Origin: an uncultured Leucothrix sp.
Lineage (GTDB): Bacteria > Pseudomonadota > Gammaproteobacteria > Thiotrichales > Thiotrichaceae
DNA: 6,379 bases
Assembly (NCBI GenBank): GCA_937923375.1
Contig: CALAJG010000159.1
Coordinates: forward strand, 1 to 6,379
Direction of reading: 5' to 3'
Shown: positions 5,429-6,379 of the stretch, piece after piece
Layout: each line of letters begins with the position of its first letter
Position numbering within the stretch: position 1 is the stretch's first letter
The notes under the pieces: model-generated
Databases searched by the model: none
What the model was told of the DNA's origin: nothing
The model's input: only the letters and a program-made list of their open reading frames with translations
Position numbers and translations under genes: made by a program

Positions 5429-5839
5429 TTAGCCACTCATGTATTTAGCTACAAACTCGGGTGACGGCTCACACTGGGAACCAATATCAATTAATAAACC
5501 ATCAGGGTCCACCGTTAAAAAACGCCTTTGACCATAGGATTCGTTCCTAGGTGTCTGGATAATCTCTACCCCTAAAGATAACGCTTTCTCGTAATATTGA
5601 TCACAGTCATCAACCACAAAGACAAGACTGCTACCTTGCGGTGGTTTCTGAAACTCCTGCGGTATCAATGCATTAGTTTTGGGTTGAAGCATTAACTCTA
5701 TTGCCGAGTTATCCGGGTAAGAAAACTGAACAATCCAGTCTGTGTCGAAGACTGCAACAAGGCCAAGCAGCTGGCAATAAAATGCTTTAGATTTCTCTAA
5801 ATCATCCACATAAACGCTAGTGACTACACGCTTGAGCAT
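5429..5839 (-). CDS. VOC-superfamily (glyoxalase/bleomycin-resistance fold) protein
   Basis: A 136-residue protein with the two beta-alpha-beta-beta-beta modules of the vicinal oxygen chelate superfamily. Module 1 covers about residues 3-52 (V-x-D-L-x-K-S-x-x-FY at 11-21, AIELML at 46-51). Module 2 covers about 70-120 (VFVVDD at 73-78, FLTVDPDG at 107-114, LIDIG at 116-120). Compared with glyoxalase I from memory, only two of the four metal-ligand positions keep an acidic residue (E48, D118); the two His positions are V6 and S71. Glyoxalase I activity is therefore unlikely, and it may bind metal differently or be a binding protein. No signal peptide is present, so it is cytoplasmic. The ATG is preceded by AAGGTG (5844-5849) at four-base spacing. 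It is first in an operon with the Rieske oxygenase, so a role in handling that enzyme's substrate or product is plausible but unproven. Confidence 0.88.
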   Translation of the reverse strand: MLKRVVTSVYVDDLEKSKAFYCQLLGLVAVFDTDWIVQFSYPDNSAIELMLQPKTNALIPQEFQKPPQGSSLVFVVDDCDQYYEKALSLGVEIIQTPRNESYGQRRFLTVDPDGLLIDIGSQCEPSPEFVAKYMSG

Positions 5840-5875
5840 TATTCACCTTCTTCTGTTTCAACTTCATGAGTTGGG

Positions 5876-5904
5876 ATTATATCACCGACGCTCATTTTTG
5901 TTGT
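5876..5904 (-). promoter_or_regulatory. Extended -10 promoter for the VOC/Rieske operon
   Basis: The minus strand reads TGATATAAT at 5884-5876, a perfect TATAAT with the extended TGn element. Seventeen bases upstream is ACAACA (5904-5899), a poor -35 (3 of 6), which is usual for extended -10 promoters. Transcription would start near 5869, giving a leader of about 30 bases that contains the VOC ribosome binding site. Confidence 0.6.
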
Positions 5905-6068
5905 ATGACCTTAGAAGTAAACAGGCCCTGATTAAATATTGTCCCATTTAACAGCCCTACAAGATAATATCTCTCACTATTACCATCACTCAATCAGCGA
6001 CAATAGATAACTATACAATTGAATTTAAGAAATCTTTGTTCTCATTATTAGCACTTCCTGAGCTTATT
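5905..6068. other. Intergenic segment without recognised features
   Basis: This is the middle of the roughly 300-base gap (5840-6138) between the divergent VOC/Rieske operon and the response regulator gene. It is AT-rich and has no coding frame with a ribosome binding site, no strong stem-loop and no RNA gene that I can recognise. Known signals in the gap lie on either side of it. Confidence 0.5.
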
Positions 6069-6117
6069 TTAACACAAGCTTAACAAGCCAGAAAACACTA
6101 TGTATAATGCTTGTTAA
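6069..6117. repeat. Direct and inverted repeats over the response regulator promoter
   Basis: TTAACA occurs at 6069-6074 and again at 6080-6085, an 11-bp period (one helical turn), the spacing favoured by OmpR/PhoB-type dimers. In addition, TTAACAAGC (6080-6088) is the exact reverse complement of GCTTGTTAA (6109-6117), so the arms cover the -35 and the bases just after the -10. Autoregulation by the downstream response regulator is a reasonable inference. Confidence 0.45.
6080..6108 (+). promoter_or_regulatory. Near-consensus sigma70 promoter for the response regulator gene
   Basis: TTAACA (6080-6085, 5 of 6 to TTGACA) and TATAAT (6103-6108, perfect) are separated by exactly 17 bases. Transcription would start near 6115, about 25 bases before the first possible ATG. 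Repeat elements overlap the -35, so the promoter is probably regulated. Confidence 0.65.
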
Positions 6118-6138
6118 ACAATGACTTAAACAGACCAT

Positions 6139-6379
6139 ATGCAACTGAAAAAAGAGATGAAACGCCTTTTAGTAGTTGAAGATGATGAAATTTTATCTAA
6201 TTTCCTGGATAAGTTTTTGTTAAAAAATGAATATCAGACCTCATGCATACATGATGGAGATGAAATACCAAAACTGTTTGAAACGCAGCGTTTTGATGCC
6301 GTGGTTTTAGACTTAATGCTGCCGAATCGAAGCGGTATGTACTGGCTGAAATGGATGAGGCAATACCACTCCTACCTTC
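6139..6379 (+). CDS. Two-component response regulator, receiver domain (partial, runs off right edge)
   Basis: The first 80 residues of a CheY-like receiver domain, which accepts phosphate from a sensor histidine kinase. It shows strand 1 (RLLVVEDDEI, residues 9-18) with the acidic pair D15-D16, and strand 3 (AVVLDLMLPNRSG, 54-66) with the phosphoacceptor D58. The LDLMLP-x-x-SG motif is typical of OmpR/PhoB-type regulators, but the output domain lies outside the window, so the subfamily is not certain. Two starts are possible: ATG at 6139 and ATG at 6157 (giving MKRLLVVEDD). Neither has a strong ribosome binding site. The frame is open to the window edge. A near-consensus promoter with repeat elements lies directly upstream. 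No partner kinase gene is visible. Confidence 0.92.
   Translation, partial: MQLKKEMKRLLVVEDDEILSNFLDKFLLKNEYQTSCIHDGDEIPKLFETQRFDAVVLDLMLPNRSGMYWLKWMRQYHSYL

Noticed and set aside
5429..5839. VOC protein as a ring-cleaving extradiol dioxygenase or glyoxalase I
   Set aside because: It is too short for a typical two-domain extradiol dioxygenase and lacks His at both expected ligand positions.
6121..6129. ATG-ACT-TAA mini reading frame upstream of the response regulator
   Set aside because: A two-codon frame without a ribosome binding site is expected by chance in AT-rich sequence.

Overview
The window looks like a chromosomal segment of a Gram-negative bacterium with moderate GC content, most likely a gammaproteobacterium and perhaps a marine one. 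This rests on gene style: glutaryl-CoA dehydrogenase divergent from a LysR regulator, Sec-type leader peptides, GGAG-type ribosome binding sites and sigma70-like promoters. Taxonomy is an inference; no rRNA or tRNA gene is present.

Layout. (1) Positions 1-805, minus strand: the first 268 codons of a glutaryl-CoA dehydrogenase gene (gcdH) that runs off the left edge. (2) 806-970: divergent control region with an 11-bp stem in the gcdH leader and a perfect 10-bp inverted repeat just before the LysR start. (3) 971-1837, plus: LysR-type regulator, probably controlling gcdH. (4) 1967-4170, plus: a tight three-gene operon encoding a secreted four-cysteine protein of unknown function, a 67-residue protein that looks like a minimal MelC1-type tyrosinase caddie (copper chaperone), and a tyrosinase with two tandem PPC-like C-terminal domains. 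(5) 5839-4172, minus: a two-gene operon encoding a VOC-superfamily protein and a Rieske non-heme iron oxygenase alpha subunit, convergent with the tyrosinase with one base between the stop codons. (6) 5840-6138: intergenic, with an extended -10 promoter for the VOC/Rieske operon and a near-consensus promoter with an 11-bp-period direct repeat for the next gene. (7) 6139-6379, plus: N-terminal receiver domain of a response regulator that runs off the right edge.

How the genes fit together. The best candidate for something little described is the tyrosinase operon. Caddie plus tyrosinase reproduces the logic of the Streptomyces melC operon, but with a much smaller caddie that has no signal peptide or His-rich segment. 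The tyrosinase cannot carry a signal peptide, because an in-frame stop lies just before its start, yet it ends in domains normally found on secreted proteins. The only obviously exported product is the first gene's. The Rieske/VOC pair is a separate oxidative unit with an unknown substrate; its oxygenase has a bridging Glu, as in the carnitine/glycine-betaine group. No transposon, CRISPR array, RNA gene or convincing intrinsic terminator was seen.
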